Part shown: positions 17,343 to 27,234 of the stretch, piece by piece
How positions within the stretch are numbered: position 1 is the stretch's first letter
Layout of the letters: each line of letters starts with the position of its first letter
DNA from: CAYWXV01 sp964462535
Lineage (GTDB): Bacteria; Bacteroidota; Ignavibacteria; OLB7
Direction of reading: 5' to 3'
Assembly (NCBI GenBank): GCA_964462535.1
Contig: CAYWXV010000010.1
Location: 1 to 64,000 of the forward strand
DNA length: 64,000 nt
Notes under the pieces: generated by a model
Seen by the model: the letters and a program-made list of their open reading frames with translations, nothing else
Databases searched by the model: none
Told to the model about the DNA's origin: nothing
Translations under genes and position numbers: made by a program

Positions 17343-17780
17343 CTACTCTGTGATTCGCGAAAACCTGGTTCCTAGCGTGGCGGCCAGCGCGTTCGAACGC
17401 TCCAGCAGAACCGAACGAACCGCCTCGGCTATCGAGAACAGGTGGGATAGATGAGATGTGCCGTCTTCTTCGAGTACGAGCATGGCGTTGTTTGCCTCTG
17501 CGAACTCTGCCAACTCGGGTTCGTTCTCCAGAACGATCTCAAGCAGTTCTTCCAACTGCTGCTCGGAATCGGACTCAACAAGAAGAAGGGCGAGGTAGGC
17601 GCGGGAGTAGAATTGAAGTGCTGCACGGACAAGACGTCGGAACTCGAATTCGTCCTCAGCTACCTCGGGCTTCAGATCGACTACCTGGTTCCACTGGTCC
17701 TCGGCAATGTAGTGATACTCATCGGCCGTATCGATGATTCTTTGTTGCAGGGCGGTGTTGAGATCGATGTCGGAATTCAT
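17343..17780 (-). CDS. Conserved-looking acidic protein of the pyr operon, unknown function
   Basis: A 145-residue, strongly acidic, mainly helical protein with no signal peptide. It has a Glu/Leu-rich middle (EQQLEELLEIVLENEPELAE) and an Arg/Ala-rich helix RRLVRAALQFYSRAYLALLL that recalls HEPN-type helical bundles, though no catalytic RxxxxH motif is present. Its ATG overlaps the pyrB stop in ATGA and its stop is 14 bp before carB, so it is almost certainly co-expressed with pyrimidine synthesis genes. I do not recognise the family. A structural or regulatory partner of CarB or PyrB is possible but is only inference from position. Confidence 0.75.
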   Translation of the reverse strand: MNSDIDLNTALQQRIIDTADEYHYIAEDQWNQVVDLKPEVAEDEFEFRRLVRAALQFYSRAYLALLLVESDSEQQLEELLEIVLENEPELAEFAEANNAMLVLEEDGTSHLSHLFSIAEAVRSVLLERSNALAATLGTRFSRITE

Positions 17781-18751
17781 GCCTGATCAATTGTGAATGT
17801 GTCGTCCTGACGGTCAAGGGGTGGCATTACCATTGCGAGCACTGCCATCCTTACTGCAATGCCGTTCTCAACCTGCTTGAGGATCACCGACCATGGGCCG
17901 TCTGCCGTTTCACTGTCAAGCTCGACGCCCCGGTTAATCGGACCGGGATGCATGATGACCAGATCACGCCGCACAGAACTGAGACGGAAGCGGTTCAGCC
18001 CGAACAGGCGAGAGTATTCCGAAACGGATGGAAAGAAGCCTCCCCCTTGACGCTCCCTTTGAATACGAAGCATGTTTACGGCATCGCTCCACGCAAGGGC
18101 GTCATCCAGGTGAATGAACACCCTGACGCCGAGACGCTCGATGCCCCTGGGGATGAGCGTCGGAGGCGCGCACAATGCAACCTCGGCACCAAGACGTTTC
18201 AGCGCGTGGATATTGGACAGAGCGACGCGCCCATGCAGAATGTCACCAACGATCGTAACCCGTTTCCCTTCGAAGCCTGTGCGCGACGGATCTTCCGGAT
18301 CGCCCCATAGTTCAAAAAGTGTCAGTGCATCCAATAGGGCTTGTGTTGGATGCTCGTGCCGACCGTCGCCCGCGTTGAGGATGATCGATTTGCACCGACG
18401 AGCAAGGAACCACGGTGCGCCGGCGGCAGAATGACGCACCACAATTGCGTCGGCGTGCATCGCTTCAATATTCCGTACGGTGTCGAGGAGCGTCTCCCCC
18501 TTTGAAACCGAACTCCCCTCCGCCTGGAAGTTCAGCACCTCGGCTCCCAGGCGACGCTCTGCGAGCTCGAAGCTGGAGCGCGTGCGAGTCGAGTTCTCCA
18601 TGAAGAGATTGATGACCGTTCTGCCATGGAGGTGAGTACTCCGTCCCTGAGTACGCAACAGCGAATCTCTAAACGCTAGCGCGGTCCGGAATATTGCCAG
18701 AATGTCGCTGCGGCTCAGGTCGGCCGTGCTGAGGAGATGACGGACCGACAA
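17777..18751 (-). CDS. pyrB: Aspartate carbamoyltransferase catalytic subunit
   Basis: Joins carbamoyl phosphate to aspartate, the first committed pyrimidine step. The carbamoyl-phosphate loop FMENSTRTRSSFELAERRLG, the HPTQALLDALTLFE motif and a late HPGPINRGVE segment are diagnostic. With a TTG start at 18751 (protein beginning SVRHLLSTADLSRSDI) it has 324 residues, close to the usual 300-310. The frame stays open to 18958, but the upstream ATG candidates lie inside or beyond the terminator hairpin at 18855-18893, so they cannot be the normal start. A GTG at 18835 is the other option. No clear Shine-Dalgarno supports either. The stop overlaps the next gene by 4 bp. Confidence 0.93.
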   Translation of the reverse strand: MSVRHLLSTADLSRSDILAIFRTALAFRDSLLRTQGRSTHLHGRTVINLFMENSTRTRSSFELAERRLGAEVLNFQAEGSSVSKGETLLDTVRNIEAMHADAIVVRHSAAGAPWFLARRCKSIILNAGDGRHEHPTQALLDALTLFELWGDPEDPSRTGFEGKRVTIVGDILHGRVALSNIHALKRLGAEVALCAPPTLIPRGIERLGVRVFIHLDDALAWSDAVNMLRIQRERQGGGFFPSVSEYSRLFGLNRFRLSSVRRDLVIMHPGPINRGVELDSETADGPWSVILKQVENGIAVRMAVLAMVMPPLDRQDDTFTIDQA

Positions 18752-18854
18752 CGCAGGTGTGGGGATACCAGCGTTGGGTGTGTCTCGGAAGAGCAGGGGT
18801 GCGTCAATCAATTTTTGGGCGAAGTTACGGAGCACGTTTCGGCAGGCAAAACAG

Positions 18855-18893
18855 GAAGGGCCTTTGCTCCTGCAAACGGAGCAAAGGCCCTTC
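18855..18893 (-). terminator. Strong hairpin terminator between the surface-protein gene and pyrB
   Basis: A 16-bp perfect stem (GAAGGGCCTTTGCTCC and its complement) with a 7-nt loop, followed on the minus strand by CCTGTTTTGCC. It lies 69 bp after the surface-protein stop and 104 bp before the chosen pyrB start, so it separates the two units. It also excludes upstream ATG codons as pyrB starts. Confidence 0.85.
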
Positions 18894-18961
18894 ATTACAA
18901 AACATCGAAGGAGTGCGGGGGAGGGGCGGCCCAACAGGGACGCCCCTTCTCTCGCCAATCC

Positions 18962-21900
18962 CTACTTCTGAACGGTGATCTTCTCCATTCGGGTAACACC
19001 ACCAGATGTCTCGAGACGGACGGTGTAGACACCCGATGCGAGATCAGTTGCGTTCAGCACGAGCGACGATGCCGCGTCAAAGCCATCGGCGATGGTCTTC
19101 ACCAGGCGGCCGGTAGCATCGTAGATCTGTACCCGAACCCGCTCGCCTTCCGGCGCACGGTAGCTGATCGTGGCAGTCGTTGAGACAGGATTCGGAGTAA
19201 CGGCAAGTGAATATGCCGCTGACTCTTCACCACCGAGAACCTTGACGTTCCTGGCTGCCTCTGGTGTACGCTGTCCGTCCAAGCCGATCGAGACGAGCCG
19301 GTAGCGATACTCGACACCGAACTCTACATCTCGGTCGTTTACACGATAGCTGGCACCCGACTGAGCCGAGCCGACTGAGTTACGTCGATCCACGACCTTG
19401 AACTCGCCGATCGTCTCGCCGGCGGCCGTCCGGTCGACAACTGCGCGCTCGATCTCCATCGAGGAGACATTCACCTCTTCCGTCGTCTGCCACTCGACCG
19501 TCACGCCCTTCTGGCCGCGACCCGTCTGGTAGGCATCAAAGGAGAGAAGCTTCACCGGCAGGACGCCCTCGTACTGGTCGAAGAAGTCAATGGCCGAGAG
19601 AAGCAGACGCTGCGCCCCAGAGCGGTCGGGCTCGAATGAGAAGCGACCGTAGTGACGCCAATCGATTGCGTAGTAGATCACATTTCGATCCTGCAGAGGA
19701 CCACCACCCGCCGTGGCAACACCGGCTGCCGAGTCGGGACGGAGAATCGTCTGTTGGACGAAGTTGTGTGACGCGCGGGCGATACCGGCACCGTTCGTAA
19801 CTCGGAGGAGCGACGGGTTCGGGTCGAAATCGCCAGCAACACCAGTTGCCATGATGGTCTCGTACTTGCCCGGATTGATAGCGACGCCACGCACGTTCCT
19901 TCCAGCATAATTGACCGGTGACGTGTTGGCAACGTATTGTCCGCGCAGGTAGTTCCGGACGAAGTCCTGATCCGAGACCTGACCGTTGGTCTGGCCGAGC
20001 GCCACGTCATGGATTCGTGCCACTTCCTGACCAGCGATGACGAGATTGGAGCGCTNNNNNNNNNNNNNNNNNNNNNNNNNNNNNNNNNNNNNNNNNNNNN
20101 NNNNNNNNNNNNNNNNNNNNNNNNNNNNNNNNNNNNNNNNNNNNNNNNNNNNNNNTCGTACATGCTCCGGCTCTCGAGCATCCGCTTCAGGGCCGTCCGC
20201 TCCTCGGGGAGCAAGCCAGTGGCTTCCTCACCCTGCGACCAGATCATGATCTTCCAGTAGTTGAAGTTCAGATTGTCCTTCGGCCACTTGTCACGCTCGA
20301 AGAGGTCAAAGTCCTCGAGTCCGACGTAGTCTGCTCGCTCCCAATTGATGGAGTCAAGAGCGGCCAGCACTGTATCCGTGTTCAGCTTGTTGGACTTGTC
20401 AACCGCACCAGCCGGCATAGCCGTGACGAACTGCTTAACAGCAACCATCGCGTGACGATCGGATCGGCGCAGGTAGAAGCGCACGACCTTCTCGTACATG
20501 TTATTGCCATTGTAGTCGTCGATGCCACTCGTGACGCGGAAGCGGTAGAGTGGCGACACGTTGTACCGCATGGTGTTGTAGTACGGATCCGTGATCCCCA
20601 TTTGCGACAGGCTTCGCGGAGCGAAGTTGCCGAAGTTGAGATCCTTCGTCTGCGCAATATTGAATCCAGACTGGCGCGTGACCGGTGCCTGAGCAGACAC
20701 CCACGAAGCACCACTCCAGTACTCAACATTCAGAGTAACCGTCGCAAGCGTCTGCGGGAGACCGCCGATGTTACGGAATCGGGCATTCACCGGAATCATC
20801 GAGTCAATCATCTGATACTCTGCATCCGAGTATTGGCCAGCTGCGGCGCGATACCCGAACGGCGACAGAATATCCTCCGAAAGAACATCGTTGTTCCGGA
20901 GCGAGCCGTTGAACTCGTCCGCACCGATATCAAAACGACCAACCTGTCCACCGGCCGCGCGCGGGTCGCCATCAACGTCGGTTGTGATGCCGGCGATGTT
21001 GAGCCCACGGTTGTTGGCCAAGGAGCCAATGATGTTCGGAACGATATGGAGGTCCTCCGAACCCGGCGTCGTGTTGACGAAGTCGGCCGCGATGTTGCCG
21101 GCAATCGAATTTGAATCAAGGCCGGTAAGCGTTCTCCACTGGTTCAACGTAACCATCACTGGCGGTGATGGAATGTTGAATCCTGTGGTAGATAGATTGG
21201 CCAGCGCTCCTACGGCACCAAACGGTACCCAGAAGAGGTTGTAATCGCAAACAAGCGTCTGTCGATAGTTCGGGACAGAGGCTGCAATTCCCAGTGGGAA
21301 CGTCGTGGGAGTCACGATCGCGATAATGTTGTTCCGCACTGTGGCACTGTTCCGGAGAACGCCGATGCCGTACTCCGGGTTGCTCCCGGCGATCTGGTTG
21401 AAGATCGAGTTGTTCTCAATCCGATTTCCAGTCGGAATGAAGTCTGTTCGGACACCTTCACCAACGCCGAGGCCAATACCGGCTGAAACACCTGGCCCGA
21501 ACGTCGCCGCCTGACCAGTGAAGTTCCACACCATGTTGTTCCAGATCTTGTGGTTCGTCACCGCATTCGTCGGGAACCGGTAGACACGCGTCTGCGAAAT
21601 GAAGACATCCTCGGCGGTACGTGCCAGAATTCCAACACCATCGCCCGTTCCCGCCGTCACGCCGCCAACCGTGTTCCGCTCGATGGTAATTCCGGTGCAA
21701 TACGCGCGATTCTTCACGGTATCTACACCGCTGAACCCACCCGTCGTCAACCAGATTCCCGCGCCATGAGCGACGGTGGTGCTGGTATTATCGACGCGAC
21801 GAATCGTGTTGTTGGAGACTGTAGAGTTCTGCTCGTAGGCAAGCGCGATGCCCGCACGACCCACGTCGGTGATCGTGTTGTTGGAGAACCGGTTGTTGCC

Positions 21901-24720
21901 GTTGTTGTACTCTTCGTAAAGGCGATCCACGGGATTGCCGACACGATAGAGAGGACCGGCACCGACCGAAAGGATTCCGAATCCAAAGTTCCGGATGATG
22001 TTTCCATCAAAGAGGTTGTTCTCGTTCCGGAGCGTATCGCGAGTACGACCCGTTCCCGGAATCGGGGCATTCTGGCCATTAACATCCAGCGGCGCGATGT
22101 TGCGCAACTGAATACCAGCCGAGACTTGCTGATCTTGGTCGCGCGTAAACGCGAACGAGTTGAAGCCTGTGTTGTACGTAGGGATGCTGATCGTCGTCAG
22201 CGTCTTCTTCCCAATGGCTGGCGTCAAAGGAGTGATGTAGCAGTTCTTGACGGTGTAGTTGGAACTACCTGAACCGAACAGGAACGCAATCGCCTTTGTC
22301 GGCGTCCCCGCACCCGCGGTATCAAGAACGAACCGAAGCTTCTTGTTTACGCCACCATCCCATGTCATATAGCCAGTCGGATTCGCGGTGTCGCCAAGAC
22401 GGCCACCACGCCCGAACCAGAATCCGATTCCAGACGGCGACTTCAGGATGATTCGAACGGAATCCTTCCCGTCGACTGCCCGCCAGGTGATCGTATTCTG
22501 TGCGCTCGAACCGATGATGTCACCACGGAAGTCGTATGCCGGCAACGACGGGTCGTTGTTCGTCGGTCGCACGGTGTACTGATCGTCTACCAGCTCAAAC
22601 GTGACCGCACACGACACGCCATACTTCATGACGGAATCGGCCGCGTCCTTGATTGTGCGGAAGCGCTCCCCGAGGCCAACCCGAATGATGCCGCACAGTC
22701 TCGGCTTGACATCGAAGCACCAGCGGATCGTGTCGTTGCCGCGAAGCGGATCCTGAGCATCCGTGGCCCAAGCCGTAAGGCAGTAGGTACCAGAGCTCGT
22801 AGGGACAAACCGCGGGAATGAGTGGAAGATTGTCGAGCCGTCCCCAGGGACGTACGGAATGGTCGAATTGCGATTGTAGACGATTGCTCCGGCTGAATTA
22901 CGAATCTGAACCGTCGCCGGTACGTTCGTCGCGTCGGTGAAGCCATTGTTCCGGAATGGGACAATGACGTCCATTGGACGACCATCGGGGTAGTCGGCTC
23001 CAGGGATCGTATTCGGAAGAGGACTACCACCTAGTGAACCCGACAACGCCTGAACGTCGATTTCGTACTTGACCGTGAATTCCTTCCCACAACCAGACCG
23101 TGGGAATGTGTCGTTCGTGTTCTGGTCATCCGGGTTCATGAGCGTGTAGATCCGGATGTAGTACGTACCCGGCCCGGTCGGAGTCCATCCACTGAACACA
23201 ACGTCGCGCGTCTCAAGCGGATTCCAGGTACCACGAACGACGCCACTATTGTCGCTGTATACCAGGTTGCAAGAGCCATCGTAAATCGAGTAGCCCACAG
23301 GGACGTTCGATTGTGAGCTTGTCCCGATGTTCAGGAAGCGTCCCTCGATCGCGACAGGGTACCCCACAGGGTAAATCTGTGGGAACGATGGGCTGTATGT
23401 GACTGGATTAAGAATGTCTGCCGACATCACGTCGTTCGGGTACGAGATGTAGTAGACGATCGTCATTGTGTCGTTCGCAGGATCCTGATCCGCCGGCGAA
23501 GTCAGCTTGGAGTAGACCTTGGCGACGTACGTGCCGTAGTTGGCCGTTGCGCTTCCACCGAGCGCTGGCGAGAACGTGACATAGTCTGTTCCCAGCTGAG
23601 GCGTCAGCGTACGGAACGCCGTGTCAATACGCGACGTCAACAGCGTTGTGCTCCCAAGAGGATACACATCCACCTGCACCGGAACATTCTGCCGGCTATT
23701 GACACCCAGGTTGATAAACTTGCCAATTACCGTGATGGCAGCTCCTTGAGCATAGGCATTGCCGGGGCGTCCAGGCGACAGTCCGATGGAGTCAACGGCG
23801 ACGTCATTATCGACAGGCGTGAACCGGAATCCAATTCGCGTTCCGTTGAGCGTGGGGAACGAGTAGTGGAAGAAGCGGGACGGGCGTCCGAGCGTTCCTT
23901 CCTCAATGGGACCGCCAGTAGTCGAAATCGGCCAGATCGCCGTCCCTTCCGGGTAGAGCGTGCTGCTGACACTGACGGTACGCGTACGCGTAACGGCGAC
24001 TGTGTCGCGGACGAGGTCCGGATTCGTCACCAAGAGGATCTTTGTGTTATCGCGGCTGGACGGATCAGTGTAAGTAGTACCAAGGTCCTTCAGCCCAACG
24101 AAGGCACCCTGCGTCGGGTTGCCATAGTTGCGGATGATCGGATTCGACCCATAGAAGAACTCAATCTTGTCGCTACCCTCATACAGTTTCGCCTGGAACT
24201 GACCCGGATTTCCGGCAGGGTTCGAGATGCCCTGAACGCGCCACTCGACGGTCAGAATGCGGCTGCCGACAGTTCCGTCGACCCGCCAGAAAACACCTCC
24301 CTCCGACACTTGTGCCGGCTGAACGTCGCTCCAGTAAGGAGCCACCATCTTGGTTGGCCCTCCTGTGGCGATGTTGACGGCCGTAGCACCAATGCCCGAG
24401 GCCGCAAACGTGATATACCCGGCGGCGCAGACCTTCGGGACAGTGCTACCGGCGGCATAGGTTGTTCCCAGATACCGGAAGGTGATTGGGAAGTTCCCTG
24501 GCGATGGGAACGAGAAGAGCGTGGCGCCACCCGCGGATGCGCTGCCACCAAACGTGTTCGTGCCCGCCCGCCCGATGATCGTTTGGTACGAATCGGGGAT
24601 GCGGGTTGCCACATACTTGTTCCATGGCAACAGCGTCAGCGCAGGGTACAACTGCGAATACGCAGAGCTTGCCGCAGCAAGCACCAACGCAAGTAGCACA
24701 ACGGTCCTACGAAACCACAT
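18962..24720 (-). CDS. Giant T9SS-exported surface protein (CARDB-like, beta-helix, GATase-like, sorting domain), interrupted by a gap
   Basis: A surface or secreted protein of at least ~1885 residues. The ATG at 24720 has AGGAG at an ideal distance and opens a signal peptide (MWFRRTVVLLALVLAAASSA). Then follow an N-terminal beta-rich domain, three CARDB-like Ig modules (one begins NDVMSADILNPVTYSP), a right-handed beta-helix with NosD-like repeats (NNRFSNNTITDVGRAGIAL), another CARDB-like module, an alpha/beta domain (AVKQFVTAMPAG to LVIAGQEVARIHD) resembling glutamine-amidotransferase-like folds, a fibronectin-like stretch and a T9SS type A sorting domain (LAVTPNPVSTTATISY). A 100-N placeholder at 20056-20155 falls in the alpha/beta domain. 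The two sides are in different frames because the true missing length must be 2 modulo 3. There is no evidence of a real frameshift. Confidence 0.85.
20056..20155. other. Assembly gap (100 N) inside the surface-protein gene
   Basis: Placeholder of 100 N. Reading on the minus strand, coding ends with RMLESRSMY plus GA and resumes with AG then RSNLVIAGQEVAR. The frame is restored only if the missing length is 2 modulo 3, whereas 100 is 1 modulo 3. Homologous alpha/beta domains suggest only a few residues are lost. Confidence 0.95.
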
Positions 24721-25128
24721 GTTGGCTCCTGTGATTTTGAGTACAGATAGTGTATAGGATGCTTTGTATTTCCGTGAAGATTTCACCGTCTTTGTCAGAG
24801 TACCCACCAGACTGAGGCTGCAGGAACACTATTACAACGTCCCAGTGCGCAGCACGACATGCTGAGGATGATACGCGGGGTTGTGGGCAGGGGGGAATGA
24901 TCGCCGACTAGCAGGACAGAACCCGCTATTCTGCTTGGTTTCGAACAACTGAAGAGATGTAGGGTGTAGAAATAGGCTCATATTTCGCCAGTGCCGCACA
25001 ATCTACTCATTCCCATAACCCGGCACAAAGGGAAAAGTTAGTCGGGATATTATCGAGGGTTCGCCCCTTTTCGGGCTATCTTCGCCATTCACGCCCTTTG
25101 AGGAGCATCTCAACCCCCCTATCCCGTT
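24721..25128. other. Divergent promoter region
   Basis: About 408 bp between the surface protein (minus) and the symporter (plus). On the plus side TATCTTCG at 25076-25083 resembles the Bacteroidota -7 box (TAnnTTTG) about 45 bp before the symporter start, but no convincing -33 element accompanies it. No gene is seen. Confidence 0.45.
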
Positions 25129-27225
25129 ATGGAACCCTTCCTGGGTCTTGCGCCCGCCGACTGGATCGTCCTCGCGCTGTACGCTGGTGCCATGTTCTGG
25201 ATTGCGCTCTACGCCCGACGCCGCATCCGGGACACCAGGGATTTCTATCAGGGAAGTCGATCATTCGGCCGAACCCTGATTGCCTTTCTCAACTTCGGCA
25301 ATATGACGGACGCTGGCCAGACGGCCGGTGTGACCCGAGAAGTCTTTCGTCAGGGCCTCTCGGGAGTCTGGTTCCAGAACCTCGTCCTCTTCCACACGCC
25401 GTTCCAATGGTTTATCGCGGCGCTCCAGCGTCGCGCAAGGTACATTGGTCCCGCCGATCTCTTTCTCCATCGTTTCGAGAGTAGGTACCTGGCCGGACTG
25501 TACGCCGCCGTCATCCTCATCATCGCCGTATACGCCAACGCTCAAGGCTACTTGCTCACGGGAAAGACGCTTCAGGCGATGCTCGTCAAATCAGAGTCCG
25601 AGTACTCCCTCGTTGAGCGCCAGAGTGTCAACGGGTACCGGCGCCTGCAGGAGATCCGTGGCGTGCCGGAGTCTGCTCGCACCCCGGCGCAAGCACGCGA
25701 GTTGGACGATCTTGCCGCCCAGGAAAAGAGCGATCGCCTCAAACCGTTCATCACCCATGTCCCCGATCTCAAGTTCTTCTATCTGTTCTATGCAGCGCTG
25801 ATTATCGTCTACACAGTGATAGGCGGCTTGTTCGCGATTGCCATCATCGACGTCGTTCAAGGAGTCTTGATCTTCTTCCTCTCTATCGCACTCATACCAG
25901 CTGCACTGGAGAGGATCGGTGGTCTGTCCGGTATGCAGGAGAGAGTTCCGGGACATTTGTTCGATCTCTTCGGCTCGTCCGCTGCGAGCGACTACACGTG
26001 GTTCTTTGTGGCGAGTCTGGCCTTCCTGAATCTGGTGGTGAATGCGCCGAAGAGCTTCACGCTCGGTGGCTCGGCACGGGATGACAAGGCGGCGCGAATC
26101 GGGTTCGTCACGGGGGCGATTACAAAACGCTTCATGATGATCGCATGGGCGTTCACGGGTCTCCTGGCAGTAGGGCTGTACCAGGGGCAGGTGGCGGATC
26201 CAACGAACGTGTGGGGATTCATGACGCGCGACCTGCTTGGCGCGGGTGCCCTTGGACTGATGATCGCGGCAATCTTCTCGGCGAACATGGACGGCAACTC
26301 AACGATTTCTCTGGACGCCTCCGCTGCGGCTGTGAAGAATATCCTTCTTCCGTTGGCGCCCGACCTATCGGAGCGCCGACAGGTGATTCTCGGTCGGATC
26401 ACGGTTGCTGTACTCCTCGGCTTGGCCATCTTCCTTGCCGACTACCTGGACGACATCTTCGTTGTCTTCAAATACATTCTGTCCGTTGGGACCATTGTTG
26501 GCCCCGCCTTCTGGCTCGCCTATTTCTGGCGGCGTCTAACCACGCGCGCCGTGATCATCCAGATGTCGCTCTCGATCGTGCTGACAGTCATTCTGCCGAA
26601 CGTTGTCCCTCTCTCGCCTCTGTCCAAGTCTCCGGACCTCACGGTTCAGACGGCCGCGCGGACGACAACCGTCCAGGTTCCAGCAACCGCGGCCGACGTT
26701 GAGGCTGGCCTGGCACCCAAGGTTGGAGGGCAGATTCAGCGTGAACAGACCATCGCTCCGCAAGCAATCTTCTTCGAGAAGATAGAAGTCGGAGAGGGGG
26801 GTGCGAAGCGGGGGTCCGGACTCTTCCGACCCGAAATCTGGATAATGGACCTGGCGGGAATGGACTTCTCCAGAATGAGTCGAGCGGGCGTGATGACCAC
26901 CGCCGCGCTGTTCGACGCAATCTTCCCATTCATCGTCCTGTTCGGCGCATCGTTCTTCACGAAAAGGAACTCGGAGCAGGTACTACGGGACTTCTACGCA
27001 CGTATCCATACGCCTGCGGTCGCCGATGGAATTGAGGATGCCCGTCTGGTGCAAGAAAAGATCGACGACCCCGGTTTGGTCGAACGCGACAAAATCTTTC
27101 CTCACACCGACTGGGAGTTCTGGAAGCCCACACGCTTCGACATCATCGGGTTCGTCGCGTGCCTGGCGTTCGTCGCGCTGATCATATGGCTCTACACCCT
27201 CGTCGGCTCCATGGGATCTCCTTAA
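25129..27225 (+). CDS. Sodium:solute symporter family protein with large hydrophilic inserts
   Basis: A 698-residue inner-membrane SSF transporter that would take up a solute with sodium ions. Starting at WIVLALYAGAMFWIALYARR it follows the SSF order of helices, with the family segment RDFYQGSRSFGRTLIAFLNF near 35-55 and the conserved AAIFSANMDGNSTISLDASA in the helix 8-9 region that includes Na+-site residues. Two polar stretches are unusual: about 155-205 (YSLVERQSVNGYRRLQEIRG onward) and about 495-585 before a late helix. Typical members have 500-600 residues, so these account for the extra length. The gene is followed after 9 bp by the glycosidase-like gene, so a sugar is a reasonable but unproven substrate. 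Confidence 0.9.
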   Translation: MEPFLGLAPADWIVLALYAGAMFWIALYARRRIRDTRDFYQGSRSFGRTLIAFLNFGNMTDAGQTAGVTREVFRQGLSGVWFQNLVLFHTPFQWFIAALQRRARYIGPADLFLHRFESRYLAGLYAAVILIIAVYANAQGYLLTGKTLQAMLVKSESEYSLVERQSVNGYRRLQEIRGVPESARTPAQARELDDLAAQEKSDRLKPFITHVPDLKFFYLFYAALIIVYTVIGGLFAIAIIDVVQGVLIFFLSIALIPAALERIGGLSGMQERVPGHLFDLFGSSAASDYTWFFVASLAFLNLVVNAPKSFTLGGSARDDKAARIGFVTGAITKRFMMIAWAFTGLLAVGLYQGQVADPTNVWGFMTRDLLGAGALGLMIAAIFSANMDGNSTISLDASAAAVKNILLPLAPDLSERRQVILGRITVAVLLGLAIFLADYLDDIFVVFKYILSVGTIVGPAFWLAYFWRRLTTRAVIIQMSLSIVLTVILPNVVPLSPLSKSPDLTVQTAARTTTVQVPATAADVEAGLAPKVGGQIQREQTIAPQAIFFEKIEVGEGGAKRGSGLFRPEIWIMDLAGMDFSRMSRAGVMTTAALFDAIFPFIVLFGASFFTKRNSEQVLRDFYARIHTPAVADGIEDARLVQEKIDDPGLVERDKIFPHTDWEFWKPTRFDIIGFVACLAFVALIIWLYTLVGSMGSP

Positions 27226-27234
27226 CTTCAGACC

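Noticed and set aside
23746..24696. 316-codon open frame antisense to the surface-protein gene
   Set aside because: Arg-rich, no domain, entirely covered by the real gene on the other strand.
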